From: Streptomyces sp. NBC_00078
Lineage (GTDB): Bacteria; Actinomycetota; Actinomycetes; Streptomycetales; Streptomycetaceae
NCBI RefSeq assembly: GCF_026343335.1
Contig: NZ_JAPELX010000001.1
Location: 992,001 to 1,056,000 of the forward strand
Length of the DNA: 64,000 nt
Reading direction: 5' to 3'
In this document: piece by piece, positions 54,237-63,286 of the stretch
Layout: each line of letters begins with the position of its first letter
Position numbering within the stretch: position 1 is the stretch's first letter
Translations under genes and position numbers: made by a program
The notes under the pieces: generated by a model
Database searches by the model: none
What the model saw: only the letters and a program-made list of their open reading frames with translations
Told to the model about the DNA's origin: nothing

Positions 54237-55034
54237 CTATCCGAACAGGCGTCGCTGGATCTCCCTCCGGTAGTCCTCGAGCGTCCTGTCGAGATGTGCC
54301 GCCGTAGCCTCGGCCGCCTCGTCGGGCCGGCCGTCGCGAATGGCCCGGTAGATCACCTCGTGCTCCACGACTGCGGACTCGGTGCCTTCGCCGAGTGTGT
54401 CGTGGATCCCTATCGCGCTGGACTGCCGCTGCAGTCGTCGTGCGTCACGCACGGAGCTGACGAGGAAGGTGTTGTGCGAGGCCGCGGCCACGGACATGTG
54501 GAAGTCCTCGTCCGCCTGGTTGAACTCGTCGACCTGGCCGTGGACGAAGCCGTGCCGGCACTGCTGCATGGCCACCTCGATGGTCCGCAGCTCGGCGGGG
54601 GTGGCACGGGTGGCGGCCAGGCTGCTCGCGGCCGTTTCCTGGACCCGGCGGAACTCGAACAGCATGAGCACGTGATCGAGGTCGACGGGGCGGAAGAAAC
54701 CGCCCCAGCGGCTGGTGATGAGCATGCCCTCGTCGTCCGCGACGAACAGCCCGCGCCCCTTGTGCGCCCGGACCCGGCCGAGCGCCGAAAGGATCTTCAC
54801 GGCTTCCCGCACCACCGCCCTGCTGGTGTCCAGCCTCTGGGCCAGGTCGTTCTCCGTGGGCAGTCGATCACCTGCCACCAGGCGGGCCTCGGCGATGAAC
54901 TCCAGGATCCGCTCCGCCACTACCTCGTAGCCGGGCCGGTATTCACTCCGCGCGCCCATGCCGTTCACCGCTGCGGTCGCAACGGGAGGTTCCTGCGTCG
55001 GCAAGTCCCCCTGGGCCGCGGGCGTTTCGTTCAT
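54237..55034 (-). CDS. FadR-subfamily GntR regulator 1
   Basis: This 265-residue regulator has an N-terminal winged helix (VVAERILEFIAEARLVAGDR, LPTENDLAQRLDTSRAVVRE) and a C-terminal all-helical FCD domain whose metal-site residues lie in DEDFHMSVAAASHN and EHEVIYRAI, TAAHLDRTL. FCD regulators bind acids or sugars. Two sites sharing ATGAGTACGACT occur upstream (55111 and 55260), compatible with the GT-N-AC type FadR operators, so autoregulation is likely. No obvious target gene is preserved next to it; the genes upstream are fragments. Confidence 0.92.
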   Translation of the reverse strand: MNETPAAQGDLPTQEPPVATAAVNGMGARSEYRPGYEVVAERILEFIAEARLVAGDRLPTENDLAQRLDTSRAVVREAVKILSALGRVRAHKGRGLFVADDEGMLITSRWGGFFRPVDLDHVLMLFEFRRVQETAASSLAATRATPAELRTIEVAMQQCRHGFVHGQVDEFNQADEDFHMSVAAASHNTFLVSSVRDARRLQRQSSAIGIHDTLGEGTESAVVEHEVIYRAIRDGRPDEAAEATAAHLDRTLEDYRREIQRRLFG

Positions 55035-55110
55035 CTGTCCTGCCTCCTGGCTGACGCAACTGGGGCGGCTGATCGCTGTGGAGCCACGCTCAATCGTATC
55101 CCAACCGTCG

Positions 55111-55125
55111 ATTAGTCGTACTCAT
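55111..55125. promoter_or_regulatory. Candidate FadR-type operator 1
   Basis: ATTAGTCGTACTCAT lies 77 bases before the regulator start and contains the palindromic core AGTCGTACT. The reverse complement shares ATGAGTACGACT with the site at 55260. Confidence 0.6.
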
Positions 55126-55259
55126 CTTGGGACGCAGACCCCCATCATGAGACGGGTGACCCAAGAGCCACGGATCGTAAGCACTTTGCGTATTTTAGAG
55201 CCCCCACCTGGCATCACGCGACCCCTTGCCGGGGGCTGCCCAGTGAATCCAGGGACCGA

Positions 55260-55276
55260 AATGAGTACGACTCATT
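55260..55276. promoter_or_regulatory. Candidate FadR-type operator 2
   Basis: AATGAGT-ACG-ACTCATT is a perfect 7-bp inverted repeat with a three-base centre, on the far side of the AT-rich intergenic region upstream of the regulator. Confidence 0.65.
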
Positions 55277-55460
55277 CGAAGGAGTTCTGCTCCGCCGTCA
55301 ATCTTTTTCATCACCTTGGGACCAGTGACGACGGCGTGGCTGATCGGTGCCATCGCACCGTCACCCGTGATTAACGCGGTTGTCATGACATGCCTCGTAC
55401 GGTCATGGCGGCTGTTGTCAGCCCATGTCGGTTTAGCCGGATGTACGAAGGAACGAGCAC
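55277..55460. other. Non-coding remnant region
   Basis: The minus frame from ATG 55387 begins MTTALITGDGAMAPISHAVV then TGPKVMKKIDGGAELL. It looks like the start of a protein and would be controlled by the operators at 55260, but it soon runs into non-protein sequence. It may be what is left of a divergent target gene of the regulator. No family was recognised. Confidence 0.35.
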
Positions 55461-56024
55461 ATGGGCCGCCCCGAGAGACCAGTGGACCCTTCGGCCGGGC
55501 CCGTCGAGCGGTTCGCACACGAGTTGCGGCAGCTACGCGGTGCCGCGGGCAGCCCCCTCCTACCGGGCGATGGCGAAGGCGGCCGGCTGCGGTGCGACAA
55601 CGCTGTCACAGGCCGCGGCCGGGGAACGGCTGCCCGCGCTCGCCGCCGTCGAGGCGTACGTGCGTGCGTGCGGAGGCGACCCGGCCATCTGGCGGGCGCG
55701 TTGGGAGGAGGCCCGGGCGGAGGCCGAGGCCGACCGGACGCAGGACGAACCCCGGGAGACGGGTCAGGCGCCATACCGCGGTCTCGCCCGGTTCGAGCCG
55801 GGCGACCGGCACCTGTTCTTCGGCCGGGACCGGATGCTTGCCGACCTGGGAAAACTGGTGTGCGAGCACCGGTTCGCGGTGCTGTTCGGGCCCTCGGGGA
55901 GCGGCAAGTCCTCGCTGTTGCGCGCGGGGCTGGTGCCGCGGCTGCGTGAGGAACTCGCCCGACAGGCGTCCCCGGCCGTGCTGCGGATCCTCACTCCGGG
56001 CCCGAGACCCGCGACGACGGGACG
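55461..56024 (+). pseudogene. nSTAND1/WD40-type protein, frameshifted and truncated
   Basis: The start MGRPERPVDPSAGPVERFAH then ELRQLRGAAGS is the helix-turn-helix start of large Streptomyces nSTAND proteins. Around 55545 the frame shifts by one. The correct continuation PSYRAMAKAAGCGATTLSQA, AAGERLPALAAVEAYVRACG, PYRGLARFEPGDRHLFFGRD and the Walker A VLFGPSGSGKSSLLRAGLVP is in another frame. Similarity ends after LRILTPGPRPATT. The remaining 1000 or so residues, normally the ATPase core and WD40 repeats, are absent. Such proteins are often defence-related, so this may be a decayed immune gene. Confidence 0.82.
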
Positions 56025-56492
56025 ATTCGGCGACGGAGTCCAGGACATGGGTAAGGGGCCTCCGGCGGCACAGGGGGGCGTGCGGCCGGAGGCCTCGGGC
56101 CCGACGGCCGGCACACGGGGGAAGCGTGCCGCCGTCGGGCGCCAGGTGCCGCTCACCGGGCCGCCCAGCGTGGTCGACGCCGGTTGGTCCGGGCTGGCGA
56201 GGCCTACTTTTCCGTGCACGGCGTTGATCGGCACCCCGGTTCGATCACGAAAATCAATCGGCACGGAAGGGTTCGTCCCACGTGCCGCCTCGAACAGTTT
56301 GTTCTTGCTGCCCGACATCACCAACTGCGCGTTCCCTAAGCCGTTCGGGAAGTTCGAAAGGCTGGTGTCGGCGCGGTAGATGTGGCCGAAGTGCGGCGCA
56401 GTGGCGTTGGAACGGCGGCCAGTCGGCCTCGGCGAGGGTTCGTACCGTGGTGCGGCCGGCGGTCCGTTGCTGGGCGACGAGGTATGAGCCAG
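56025..56492. other. Region of gene debris
   Basis: Between the nSTAND remnant and the next gene, the minus strand at about 56390-56280 reads HIYRADTSLSNFPNGLGNAQ then LVMSGSKNKLFEAARGT. This resembles part of GH62 arabinofuranosidases (normally hIYRssmplsqFPngFGnaqVVMSdsrnNLFEA). Both flanks are unrelated. The remainder has inverted GC-rich stretches, for example around CTCCGGCGGCACAGGGGG near 56060, but no gene. Confidence 0.5.
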
Positions 56493-57056
56493 CTAGAGGG
56501 GCGTCGACGCCGATGGTACGAAGGGTGCCCCGTGTCCCGGCACGATCAGCGCCGGGCCGAGGGCCAGGACCTTCTCCCTTGCCGCCCGCAGTTGCTCGCG
56601 GTCGGGCGCGAAGGGGTCGTCGGCGGGTCCCTCGGAGGTCCACCACAGGTGGGTCAGAACCACCAGGCCCTCAGCGGCCGTGACCAGGGTGCTGACGTCC
56701 TCGGCGGTGTGGCCGGGGGTCGTCACGAGCGTGATCGACGGCGACAACTCGTATCCGTCGGCGTCGCGGTCCTCCCAGACGTCGTTCTGGTAGATCGCCA
56801 TGTGGTCGTGGAAACGGGCCTGTTGGAACAGGGCCGCGTTCAGCGTGTGGTCAGGGTGGTGGTGGCTGAAGATCACGTCGGTGACGTGTTCGGGGTTCAG
56901 TCCGTGGTGCGCGAGCGGGTCCAGGATGAGCCGGCGGTCCGCGACCATGCCGGGATCGGCGATCGCGACCGTCTGGCCGTCGACGAGCAGGGTGACGGTG
57001 CCGGCCACCCGCTCGTCGGCGTAACCGGTCGTCAGGACGTGGAAGGCAGCGGTCAT
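56493..57056 (-). CDS. Metallo-beta-lactamase-fold hydrolase
   Basis: This 187-residue MBL-fold protein shows the zinc motif FSHHHPDHTLN at residues 64-74, plus LVTTPGHTAEDVS and a late IVPGHGAPF. Three of the usual metal-binding blocks are therefore present. Such single-domain proteins are often thioesterases, lactonases or glyoxalase II-like enzymes. Start ATG 57056 has GAGGAG upstream. No partner gene is evident. It is transcribed in the same direction as trpC but 136 bases from it. Confidence 0.88.
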   Translation of the reverse strand: MTAAFHVLTTGYADERVAGTVTLLVDGQTVAIADPGMVADRRLILDPLAHHGLNPEHVTDVIFSHHHPDHTLNAALFQQARFHDHMAIYQNDVWEDRDADGYELSPSITLVTTPGHTAEDVSTLVTAAEGLVVLTHLWWTSEGPADDPFAPDREQLRAAREKVLALGPALIVPGHGAPFVPSASTPL

Positions 57057-57192
57057 GAGGGGCTCCTCGCGTACGGTGTGGGCGAACGGCTGAGGGTGAC
57101 CCGGCCTCCAGCGCAGCCGGAACCGGAACCGGATCAGTCCGGTGGCCCGGCCGGCGTTTCCAAGCGTGCCGCTGACCGAGCCACACGCCCCG

Positions 57193-57978
57193 CTACGCCC
57201 CGGCTGCCTCGATGAACTCGCGCACGGCAGTGCGCGGGTCTCCCGAGCGGACCAGCGCCTCGCCGACCAGGACCACGTCGGCTCCCCAACCGCGGTACTC
57301 CGCTACGTCCTTGGGGCCTGTCACTCCCGATTCCGCGACCCTGACCGTGCCTTCGGGGATGTCCGTCACGAGGTCGGCGAACACTTTGCGATCCACGTCC
57401 AGCGTTGTCAGGTCCCGCGCGTTGATGCCGACCAGCTCAGCTCCCGCGGCGACAGCGCGCCGCACTTCGTCGGCCGTGTGCGCCTCCACGAGCGGCGTGA
57501 GACCCAACTGCTTGCACAGCCCCGTCAAGTCGGCCAGCTGACCGTCGTCCAGCGAGACGACCATGAGAAGCGCGAGATCGGCGCCGTGCGCGCGAGCTTC
57601 CCACAGCTGATAGGGGTCGACGATGAAATCCTTGCGCAGGACGGGCACGTCGACCCGGGCGCGTACGGCGTCCAGATCGGCGAGGGAGCCGCCGAACCGC
57701 CTGCTCTCGGTGAGCACGCTGATCGCGGCGGCACCGCCGGCCGCGTACTGGGCCGCGAGGGACGCAGGGTCGGGAATGTCCGCCAGCGCGCCCTTGCTGG
57801 GGCTCTTTCGCTTCACCTCGGCGATGATGGACACCCCGGGCGCGCGGAAACCGGGCAGCGGGTCAAGCGCGGGTGCCGCGTCGGCGACCCGTGAGCGCAG
57901 CTCCGCCAACGGCGTCGCACTCTTACGCTCTTCCAAGTCCTCGCGTACTCCCTCAAGGATCCCATCAAGCACGCTCAT
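57193..57978 (-). CDS. trpC: Indole-3-glycerol phosphate synthase
   Basis: This 261-residue TIM-barrel enzyme of tryptophan synthesis closes the indole ring of Cd[15 protein letters not shown] (catalytic Lys), [35 protein letters not shown] (catalytic Lys), [28 protein letters not shown] and [13 protein letters not shown] are all intact. It is isolated from other trp genes, so it may be a second copy serving a specialised pathway rather than the housekeeping gene. The ATG follows GGGAGA. No trp leader peptide or attenuator is recognisable in the 296 bases upstream. Confidence 0.95.
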   Translation of the reverse strand: MSVLDGILEGVREDLEERKSATPLAELRSRVADAAPALDPLPGFRAPGVSIIAEVKRKSPSKGALADIPDPASLAAQYAAGGAAAISVLTESRRFGGSLADLDAVRARVDVPVLRKDFIVDPYQLWEARAHGADLALLMVVSLDDGQLADLTGLCKQLGLTPLVEAHTADEVRRAVAAGAELVGINARDLTTLDVDRKVFADLVTDIPEGTVRVAESGVTGPKDVAEYRGWGADVVLVGEALVRSGDPRTAVREFIEAAGA

Positions 57979-58274
57979 CGTCGTCTCCCTGTCGAATCGT
58001 CTGCAGCTGCGGACGTCCCCCGCCTTGAGTGAGGCCGTGCATCACCCACGTCCAAGTGGTGCTCGAAGAAGGTTATTCGGATCGATCATGACGTGCGAAC
58101 CCGCCGGCCACGGGGCGCGGAAGCTGAACTTCTGGCGGATGGTCCGTGAAGTGTGTCGTGATCTTGGACGGCCAGCCGGGTAGAGGCGCTCGACGCTCCG
58201 TATGAGGCGGGCACGGCCGAGGGCCGCACCCGCCGTGCCCGGCTCTTGCACCTGCTTGAGGGCCACGGCCCCGC
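57979..58274. other. Intergenic region between trpC and the alpha-galactosidase
   Basis: This 296-base region presumably carries the trpC promoter. A minus frame 58266-58042 is open but without protein character. No terminator or attenuator was recognised. Confidence 0.5.
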
Positions 58275-59573
58275 TCAGGCGGGTGGGCCGGACGTCAGGC
58301 GCACCAGGGCCGCCCCGTGAGCGGGCAGTTCGAGACGCAGGTCACGTCCGTCGTGCGGGATGTCGCTGCGCGTCCACACCTCCCGCACCTGGTCGCCGGT
58401 GCCCGCGCCGATGGACCCGAGGGGTACGGCCACCTGGCTCGGGGTGTCGGCCAGGGAGAACACCGCGGCGTAACGGGTGCGGCCGTCCACGTCCCCGGCC
58501 GTCCACAGGACGAGGTCCCGCTCGCGCAGGACCTCCCGGTTGTCCCTGCTGTGCCAGAGAACGTCCAGTGCCTCGTCGTTGGTGAGGAGGTCTATGGTTT
58601 CCGGCGGGCTGGTGGGCAGGTCGCCACCCATCATCAGCGGGGAACGAGAGATCAGCCACAGGGTGAGCAAGCTGGTCTGTTCAGCGGGGGTGAGGGAGCA
58701 CAGCCGGTCCTCGCCGCGCTCGGCACGGATGCCGATATGCCCGAGCGGAAGCATGTCGGCGTCCGCCCAGCCGCGCTCGCTCTGCCAGGGAGCCCAGCGG
58801 GCCATGCGGGCGAACTGGGCTTCGACGTCCTCCCACCGGTCCCACAGGTCGTCGCAGACCCGCCACATGGTGGCGTGTTGCCGCAGATGGCCGAGACGGG
58901 CCAGCGAGACGTCGGTGCCGGGCGAGAGGCTCAGCTCGATCGGACGCCCGCTGCGCTCGATGGCCCGGGCGTAGGCGGCTATCTCCCGCTCGTGGTACGG
59001 GAAGAGCATGTCGTCGGCCTTGACGAAGTCGACGCCCCACTCGGCGAACTGGGCGACCTGGGAGTCGTAGTACGCCTGGGCGCCGGGGTGGTCGTGGTTG
59101 AGGCCGTAGTTGTCGGGGTTCCAGGGGCAGACCGAGTTGGTGTCGGCGATCTCGTCGGCCGTGAAGCCGGTTCCCGCGACGGGCAGCCGGGCGGCGACGG
59201 CACGGCGCGGGATGCCCCGCATGATGTGCAGGCCGAAGCGCAGACCGAGGTCGTGCACCCGTCCGGCCAGGGGTCCGAAGCCCGCTTCCTGTGCGGCGGA
59301 GGGGAATCGGTTCGGGGCCGGGAGTTGGCGGCCGTACGCGTCCAGGACCAGGGGCGCGTCCGGGTTGTAGCCGTGGGAGCGGGCCGTCGGCTCGTACCAC
59401 TGGATGTCCACCACGACGGTGTCCCAGCCGTGCGCGAGCAGGTGGGCGCGCATGAACTCCGCGTTGGCGAGCACCTCGTCCTCGGTGACGGTGGTGCCGT
59501 AGCAGTCCCAGCTGTTCCATCCCATCGGCGGACGTGCGTGGTGCGGGGGGACAGGGCGTGGCTGTCGGGTCAT
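58275..59573 (-). CDS. GH27-like alpha-galactosidase
   Basis: This 432-residue cytoplasmic glycosidase removes alpha-galactosyl or related residues. PPMGWNSWDCYGTTVTED is the family N-terminus, VVDIQWYEPTARSHGYNPDA marks the second strand, and FVKADDMLFPYHE contains the nucleophilic Asp. MWRVCDDLWDRWEDVEAQFA has the acid/base region and LLTLWLISRSPLMMGGDLPT the last barrel strand. A C-terminal beta domain (WTAGDVDGRTRYAAVFSLAD) follows. No signal peptide, so it acts on sugars taken up by a transporter such as the one whose binding protein lies at 61801. The sequence is intact. Confidence 0.93.
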   Translation of the reverse strand: MTRQPRPVPPHHARPPMGWNSWDCYGTTVTEDEVLANAEFMRAHLLAHGWDTVVVDIQWYEPTARSHGYNPDAPLVLDAYGRQLPAPNRFPSAAQEAGFGPLAGRVHDLGLRFGLHIMRGIPRRAVAARLPVAGTGFTADEIADTNSVCPWNPDNYGLNHDHPGAQAYYDSQVAQFAEWGVDFVKADDMLFPYHEREIAAYARAIERSGRPIELSLSPGTDVSLARLGHLRQHATMWRVCDDLWDRWEDVEAQFARMARWAPWQSERGWADADMLPLGHIGIRAERGEDRLCSLTPAEQTSLLTLWLISRSPLMMGGDLPTSPPETIDLLTNDEALDVLWHSRDNREVLRERDLVLWTAGDVDGRTRYAAVFSLADTPSQVAVPLGSIGAGTGDQVREVWTRSDIPHDGRDLRLELPAHGAALVRLTSGPPA

Positions 59574-59639
59574 CGCTGGTCGCTTTCGGTGCGGGCACGC
59601 GCGACGCTTTCGGTGCGCGTGCGCAGAACGGTGAAGGAG

Positions 59640-60750
59640 CAGGGCGGGAGGTCGCCTCAGCCTGCCCGAACAGAAGCTGGTGCTGGAGCAGACCGGGACG
59701 GCTCCCTACGACAACGAGATCGAACTCGTCCTACGCGAGGCTCCCGCCACCCCTGTGGCGATCCACCTACGCGTCCCCAGCTGGCACGAAGGGACGCCAC
59801 AGGTCCGTATCAACGGTGCACCGCCCGAGGATGGACCCGGCCCGCTCACGACGCGCCGCGGGGCAGGCGGACAGCCTCTGACATACGTGCGTCTGAAGCG
59901 GGCGTGGCGTGAGCGGGACACCATCACGGTGGGCCTTCGCCCGCGTATCAGCGCCGAGTTGCTTCCCGACGGCTCGCCGTGGGTGTCGTTCCGCTACGGG
60001 CCCACCGTCCTCGCGGCCGAGGGCGACCGGAACGAGCTGGTCGGAATCTTCGCCGACGACTCCCGGATGGGACATGTCGCCGACGGTCCGTTGCGCCCGC
60101 TGGAGCACCTGCCCGTCGTGCTCACCCCGAGCACCTACGATCCGGCAGTCGACCTACGTCAACTCGCCCCGGATCAGCTGATGTTCGTCCTGGATCACGT
60201 GGACGCGAAGCCCGGTGAGTCCGTCGTACTCGTCCCGTTCGCCGGCATCCACGACTCCCGCTACACCCTGTACTTCCCCCTGGCGGAACCGGAGCGGCTT
60301 CCCGAGCGGCGGGCCGAGCTGCGCGCGGCCGACGCGGCGGCGCTCACCCTGCGCGACCGAACCGTTGACGCCGTCGCCGCCGGCGAGCAACAACCCGAAA
60401 GCGACCACCGGTTCGTGGGGCAGGGCACATGGTCGGGCCTCACCGACGGGCTGAGGTGGCGAGCCGCCGACGGATGGTGGTCCTACCGCCTGACGGACCC
60501 GGACGGCACCGCGACGGGCCTTCAAGTGATCCACCTCGCAGGCGAAGGTGCAGGGCCGACCACCGTGCTGGTGGACGGACACCTGCTGGGCACGCTCACC
60601 CCGTCGTCGGGTCCCGAGGGCAAGGAGCAGGCGATCTCCCAGGTACTCCCGCTGGACGCGAACCGTCGTGCCGGTACGGCCGAGATTCGTTTCGAAGCGG
60701 CCGGCTCCGGCACCACCATCCGGCTGCGCGAGGTACGCCTGGTCCGCTGA
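59640..60750 (+). pseudogene. GH127 beta-L-arabinofuranosidase, 5'-truncated
   Basis: The frame reads LSLPEQKLVLEQTGTAPYDN then EIELVLREAPATPVAIHLRVPSW, the C-terminal beta domains of GH127 (DUF1680) enzymes. WVSFRYGPTVLAAEGDRNEL and SRYTLYFPLAEPERLPER, plus a final carbohydrate-binding-like domain (DGWWSYRLTDPDGTATGLQV), are present. The catalytic (alpha/alpha)6 barrel, about 400 residues, is missing and there is no natural start; GTG at 59680 is the first in-frame initiator. It is divergent from the alpha-galactosidase. The loss probably removed the ability to attack arabinose-containing oligosaccharides. Confidence 0.85.
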
Positions 60751-60795
60751 TGCGACCGCCGGTCGTGGGCGGGTGCACGTGCTCGGCGGCCTCCG

Positions 60796-61518
60796 TCACC
60801 TCGGGACTGTGGTTCCCAAGGGCAGGGGTTCGCCGGAGCGCAGGTGTTCCCTCAGCCACCGCTCGGTGTTGCTCACGTGCAGCAGTGCGGCGGCCTGGCT
60901 GAGGGCTGCGTCACGGGTGGACAGGGCGTTGAAGATCGCCTCGTGCTCGGCGAGGGTACGGCCCGCGGCCTTGTCGTCGACCAGACCGCGCCAGATGCGG
61001 GCGCGCAGGGTGCGGCCGGAGATCCCTTCGAGAAGGGTGAGGAGGGTTTCGTTGCCCGTGGCCGCGACGACAGCGCGGTGGAAGGCGGCGTCGTGCGCGT
61101 TGAGCTCCCCGATGTCGTCGCGGGCCTCGCGCATGGCGTCCAGGTGCCGCTTCACCTCCGCCAGCTGGGCGTCGGAGATCCGGGTGGCGGCGAGGGCCGT
61201 GGCGATCGGTTCGAGGAGCCGCCGTACCTCCATGAGGTCCTGCAGGGCGACCGAGTCGCCCTGCAGCAGTTCCACCGCCCCACCGAGCCCCTCCAGCAGC
61301 AGGCTCGGCTGGAGGCTGGTCACATACGTGCCGTCACCCCGCCGGACCTCCAGGACCCGCGCGACGGCCAACGCCTTGACAGCTTCCCGGGCGAGGTTGC
61401 GGGACAGCCCCAGCTGCGCGGCCAGCTCCGGCTCCGCCGGGAGCTTCGAACCCGGAGGCAGGGCGCCGGTCCGGATCAGCTCACGGATCTGCTCGATGGC
61501 CTTGTCCGTCAGAGACAC
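60796..61518 (-). CDS. FadR-subfamily GntR regulator 2
   Basis: This 240-residue protein has a winged helix (AIEQIRELIRTGALPPGSKL, PAEPELAAQLGLSRNLAREA) and an FCD domain (EVRRLLEPIATALAATRISD, LNAHDAAFHRAVVAATGNET, EHEAIFNALSTRD) with the expected metal ligands. It is located between glycosidase genes and a sugar-binding protein, so it is a good candidate for the local sugar-catabolism regulator. It may respond to a sugar acid or phosphorylated sugar. The ATG has AGGGATGAA-like bases upstream and the start is not in doubt. It ends 46 bases from the convergent GH127 remnant. Confidence 0.92.
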   Translation of the reverse strand: MSLTDKAIEQIRELIRTGALPPGSKLPAEPELAAQLGLSRNLAREAVKALAVARVLEVRRGDGTYVTSLQPSLLLEGLGGAVELLQGDSVALQDLMEVRRLLEPIATALAATRISDAQLAEVKRHLDAMREARDDIGELNAHDAAFHRAVVAATGNETLLTLLEGISGRTLRARIWRGLVDDKAAGRTLAEHEAIFNALSTRDAALSQAAALLHVSNTERWLREHLRSGEPLPLGTTVPR

Positions 61519-61800
61519 CGTTCATCCCTCCCCCCACCGTGCCCCGTGAGCACGCATGACCTGATCAGGCCCTGAGCTCGGAGATCGTCCCAGAGGCCGT
61601 CGGGGATGTGCTGGCCATGGAGTTCCACGTTTCGTCCGACCTGTTCCGGGGTCCGCATGCCGAGGGTGACGTTGATGATACTGGGGCGGGTGGCCGGCAA
61701 GGCGAGGGCGGCGGGCAGGGTGGTGCCGTGTGCTTCGCATTCTGGGCGATCGCCAGGGCCTGTGCGACGGGTTCCGGTGACGCGTCCTGGCAGTCGTACT
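61519..61800 (-). pseudogene. Aldo/keto reductase C-terminal remnant
   Basis: Minus-strand sequence reads DASPEPVAQALAIAQ, then after a one-base frame change near 61733 EAHGTTLPAALALPATRPSI and INVTLGMRTPEQVGRNVELH, GQHIPDGLWDDLRAQGLI. This is the C-terminus of an aldo/keto reductase of the L-fucose/D-galactose dehydrogenase type. The rest of the gene is missing, as the sugar-binding protein gene ends directly at 61801. It is another casualty of this sugar locus. Confidence 0.8.
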
Positions 61801-62862
61801 TCAGCCGAGGTTGTTGCCCCACAGTGACTTGTCGTCGCTCTTGACGCTGGGCACGCCGCCGTAGGTGGCGCCGTCGGCGGTGACCAGCGGCGCGGAGAGC
61901 TGGTCCTCCAGCAGGCCGGGACGGACCTGGATGATGGTGCTGTCGTGGTCGGTCTTGCCGGCCTTGAACGTCTTCCCGTCGATCGCGGCCTTGAGGTAGT
62001 ACAGGGCGTACTTGGCGTAGAGGTCGGCCGGCTGGGAGACGGTGGCGTCGATCTTCCCGGCGGCGATGGACTTCAGCTCCTCGGGGATGCCGTCGTTGGA
62101 GACGACGAAGACGTGCTTCTTGTCCTTCGGGTCGACCAACAGGCCCTTCTGCTTGAGGACCTGGAGCGTGCCGGACAGTCCGAAGCTGGACTGCATGTAG
62201 ACGCCCTTGATGTCCGGGTGGGCGGTCAGGTCGGTCTGCAGCTTCTGCGCGGCGACGGCACCGTCCCAGTTGGTGGCCTCTCCGAACACCTTGATGCCGG
62301 GGTAACTCTTCTTCATGCAGGCGTTGAACGCCTCCGTGCGGTCACGGCCGTTGATGGAGTCCAGACCGCCCTCCAGCATCACGACCTTGCCCTTGCCGGC
62401 GAGCTTGGTGCCCAGGAACTGGCACGCCTTCTCGCCGTAGGCGCGGTTGTCGGCGCGCACCACCATGAACACCTTGCCGCTGTCGGGGCGCGTGTCCACG
62501 GTGACGACCGGGATCTTCTTCGCCTCCAGCTGCGCCAGCGTCGGCGCGATGGCGGCGGTGTCCTGCGGGGCCATCGCGAGGCCCTTGACGCCCTGGCTGA
62601 TGAACGTCTGCGCGTTGGCGGTGAGCTTGGCGACGTCGTTCTGCGAGTTGGTGGTCTTCAGCGAGAGGCCGAGCTTCTTGGCGTACTGCGGCGTGTACTT
62701 GATGTAGGAGTTCCAGAAGTCGGTGTCGGAGCGCGGGTAGTCGACACCGACCAGCGGCGTGTCACCCGACGCCGACGTGGTGGAGCCGCTGCTGCAGGCG
62801 CTGAGCAGCGCCAGTGCGGACAGGGCGGAGGCGGTGGTGTAGAGGGCGGTTCTGAGTCTCAT
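61801..62862 (-). CDS. Sugar ABC transporter substrate-binding lipoprotein
   Basis: This 353-residue periplasmic-binding-protein type 1 lipoprotein has a signal peptide MRLRTALYTTASALSALALL and lipobox LSAC at residues 20-23. After it come VGVDYPRSDTDFWNSYIKYT, ISQGVKGLAMAPQDTAAIAP, VVMLEGGLDSINGRDRTEAF and VYMQSSFGLSGTLQVLKQKG, VFVVSNDGIPEELKSIAAGK, all in the ribose/galactofuranose-binding-protein pattern. The ATG at 62862 follows GCGAGG. No permease or ATPase gene lies in the window on its downstream side; the neighbouring reductase is broken, so the transporter may be incomplete here or encoded elsewhere. The sugar is unknown. Confidence 0.92.
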   Translation of the reverse strand: MRLRTALYTTASALSALALLSACSSGSTTSASGDTPLVGVDYPRSDTDFWNSYIKYTPQYAKKLGLSLKTTNSQNDVAKLTANAQTFISQGVKGLAMAPQDTAAIAPTLAQLEAKKIPVVTVDTRPDSGKVFMVVRADNRAYGEKACQFLGTKLAGKGKVVMLEGGLDSINGRDRTEAFNACMKKSYPGIKVFGEATNWDGAVAAQKLQTDLTAHPDIKGVYMQSSFGLSGTLQVLKQKGLLVDPKDKKHVFVVSNDGIPEELKSIAAGKIDATVSQPADLYAKYALYYLKAAIDGKTFKAGKTDHDSTIIQVRPGLLEDQLSAPLVTADGATYGGVPSVKSDDKSLWGNNLG

Positions 62863-63286
62863 CGGTGCATCCTCGCGCCGGTCCCATAACGGGAGATTTT
62901 CGCTTCGACGACATCCGTACATCGCCGCGCAGCAGAGATGGGATGTTTATAGAGGGGCTTTTGGCGGCCTGTCCACCCCCGTGCAGCAAATCACGGCCAA
63001 GGAGACCAGTTCGCAAGCAGCAGGGAGGAGGGGTGACGCCTCCCGAGGGAATATCCATCCCACCAATCGTTGCCGCCCGACGATTCGTGCCGATCATGAA
63101 GCGCTGCAGGACATGCCATGTTTACCTGGCCGCAGTACGTCATGTATCCGAATAAAAGGTGCAACTCGCCCACCATCGCGACCACTTTCATCCCTGCACG
63201 CTGGTTGACATCCCATGGCGCCATGGCTGACCTTCATCTGTGGCCCTGCCTTCCCCCCTCTCCCCTTCCGCATCAGGGATGTGCCC
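62863..63286. promoter_or_regulatory. Divergent promoter region of the binding protein and the fucosidase
   Basis: This 424-base region is AT-richer than its surroundings. It includes TTTATAGAGGGGC near 62945 and CCGAATAAAAGGTG near 63150, which are candidate promoter parts. It must drive the minus-strand lipoprotein gene and the plus-strand fucosidase. No clear operator palindrome was found. Confidence 0.45.

Noticed and set aside
55607..55613. TGTCACA within the nSTAND remnant
   Set aside because: No GGTC-like -10 lies 16 bases downstream and the site is inside former coding sequence, so it is a chance match.
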